Shown piece after piece: positions 5,069 through 5,470 of a stretch of DNA of 5,470 nucleotides. A program made the translations under genes and the position numbers. Under the pieces are notes generated by a model. It made no database searches. It was not told the origin of the DNA and saw only the letters and a list, made by a program, of their open reading frames with translations. The first letter of the stretch is position 1. Each line of letters begins with the position of its first letter. Location: positions 1 to 5,470 of the forward strand of contig SFGN01000132.1 of the NCBI GenBank assembly GCA_004556565.1, given 5' to 3'. The stretch comes from Lachnospiraceae bacterium. GTDB taxonomy: Bacteria > Bacillota_A > Clostridia > Lachnospirales > Lachnospiraceae.

Positions 5069-5151
5069 CATCGGCAATGTCTTTTGTGATACTGATTATG
5101 GTGGCATTTCTTGCCTTGGTTCAAATGAAAGCAGGTGACGGCCGTGACTAA
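5069..5151 (+). pseudogene. 3' remnant of a MalF-type sugar ABC permease gene
   Basis: The plus frame immediately after the IS4 end reads ASAMSFVILIMVAFLALVQM (5068-5127) and then KAGDGRD with TAA at 5149-5151. Codon GCA 5068-5070 takes its first base from the IS. The string is the final membrane helix and short cytoplasmic tail seen at the C-terminus of MalF/UgpA-type permeases, which commonly end with an ASAMS-type lead-in to the last helix. Everything before it has been replaced by the IS4 element. The stop overlaps the start of the next permease gene by eight bases (5144-5151), the translational coupling usual for such permease pairs. The family is inferred from the helix, the position and the downstream partner. 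Confidence 0.65.
5133..5138 (+). promoter_or_regulatory. Ribosome binding site of the MalG-type permease
   Basis: AGGTGA, five bases before the GTG at 5144. It decides for that GTG over the later ATG at 5171, which would cut the N-terminus and the start of the first membrane helix. Confidence 0.55.
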
Positions 5152-5470
5152 AAAGAGTACAATATTTTTTATGTATGGATTTCTGAACATTGCTTCTCTG
5201 ATCTCGATTTTTCCGTTGGTGTGGATGGTGATCGCGGCTACCAATCGGAGCGTGGATGTGGTTGCGGGAAAGCTGACTATAGGAGGAAATTTGTTTCGGA
5301 ATTATTTAAACCTTACTTCTTCTCAGAATGTGTGGAAGTTTTTCTTCAACTCCGCAAAATACGCGGTTTTAACTACAGTACTGTCCCTTTTCGTGTGTTC
5401 TTTGGCCGGATATGCTTTTGAGATCTACCATGACAAGTGGAAAGACAGGCTTTTTACGGTGATTCTTATG
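5144..5470 (+). CDS. Carbohydrate ABC transporter permease, MalG/UgpE type, N-terminal part
   Basis: 109 codons from GTG 5144 to the right window edge with no stop. The protein reads TKKSTIFFMYGFLNIASLIS, then IFPLVWMVIAATNRS (first membrane helix, about residues 8-31), an external stretch with NLFRNYLNL and NVWKFFFNSAKYAV, then a second helix TVLSLFVCSLAGYAFE (about residues 79-93). This order, with FPLxWM early and FFNS later, is typical of MalG-like (BPD_transp_1) inner-membrane permeases that import oligosaccharides with a MalF-type partner, a binding protein and an ATPase. The EAA loop that contacts the ATPase lies beyond the window. The start overlaps the end of the truncated partner gene. 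With that partner destroyed and its upstream promoter displaced by the IS, this gene may be unexpressed or the transporter inactive. The substrate cannot be told from this part. Confidence 0.85.
   Translation, partial: MTKKSTIFFMYGFLNIASLISIFPLVWMVIAATNRSVDVVAGKLTIGGNLFRNYLNLTSSQNVWKFFFNSAKYAVLTTVLSLFVCSLAGYAFEIYHDKWKDRLFTVILM

Noticed and set aside
5056..5244. Minus-strand frame of 62 codons right of the IS4 element
   Set aside because: It is antisense to the two permease frames and crosses the IS boundary.

Overview
The window looks like a chromosomal segment from a spore-forming, anaerobic Firmicute, probably Lachnospiraceae or a related gut Clostridia. The reasons are an SpmA-type spore maturation gene, a YitT-type membrane protein start, a MalG-type sugar permease, and remnants of a Tn1549/CTn-like conjugative element. 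This taxonomic reading is inference from protein resemblance recalled without a search.

Layout. At 1-246 (minus) is the N-terminal part of spmA, running off the left edge. A GC-rich divergent intergenic region (247-526) separates it from a plus-strand gene start (527 to about 637) that resembles the first ~37 residues of a YitT-family protein and then breaks off. At that break begins a minus-strand relaxase remnant (624-980) that has lost its 3' part and also, by an in-frame internal deletion, its catalytic core. Just 5' of the relaxase Shine-Dalgarno sits a complete IS630-family insertion sequence (996-2364), flanked by TA. Its transposase is split across two frames at a canonical T_TTA_AAA slippery heptamer. 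Beyond it (2367-2616) is a gene-free, strongly folded stretch that begins GTGCG at the break in the next gene; I read it as the 5' fragment of a group II intron. Next is a VirB4/TraE-type conjugation ATPase fragment (2617-3331, minus) with Walker A but no Walker B. A complete IS4-family element (3332-5068, minus transposase, 18-bp perfect terminal repeats) follows. Its left end abuts virB4 and its right end abuts a different locus: the last ~27 codons of a MalF-type sugar permease and, overlapping by 8 bases, the start of a MalG-type permease (5144-5470, plus).

Interpretation. This is a graveyard of a conjugative element: relaxase and VirB4, normally far apart, are both broken and lie close together. 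The block seems to sit between two chromosomal genes that are themselves truncated. The only genes in the window that look complete belong to the two insertion sequences. I do not see a new defence, secondary-metabolite or signalling system. The most noteworthy signals are regulatory architecture inside the ISs: a frameshift site with a nearby hairpin in IS630, and in IS4 a terminator-like guard hairpin plus two abutting long hairpins, the second overlapping the ribosome binding site. The scar junctions are also worth checking.
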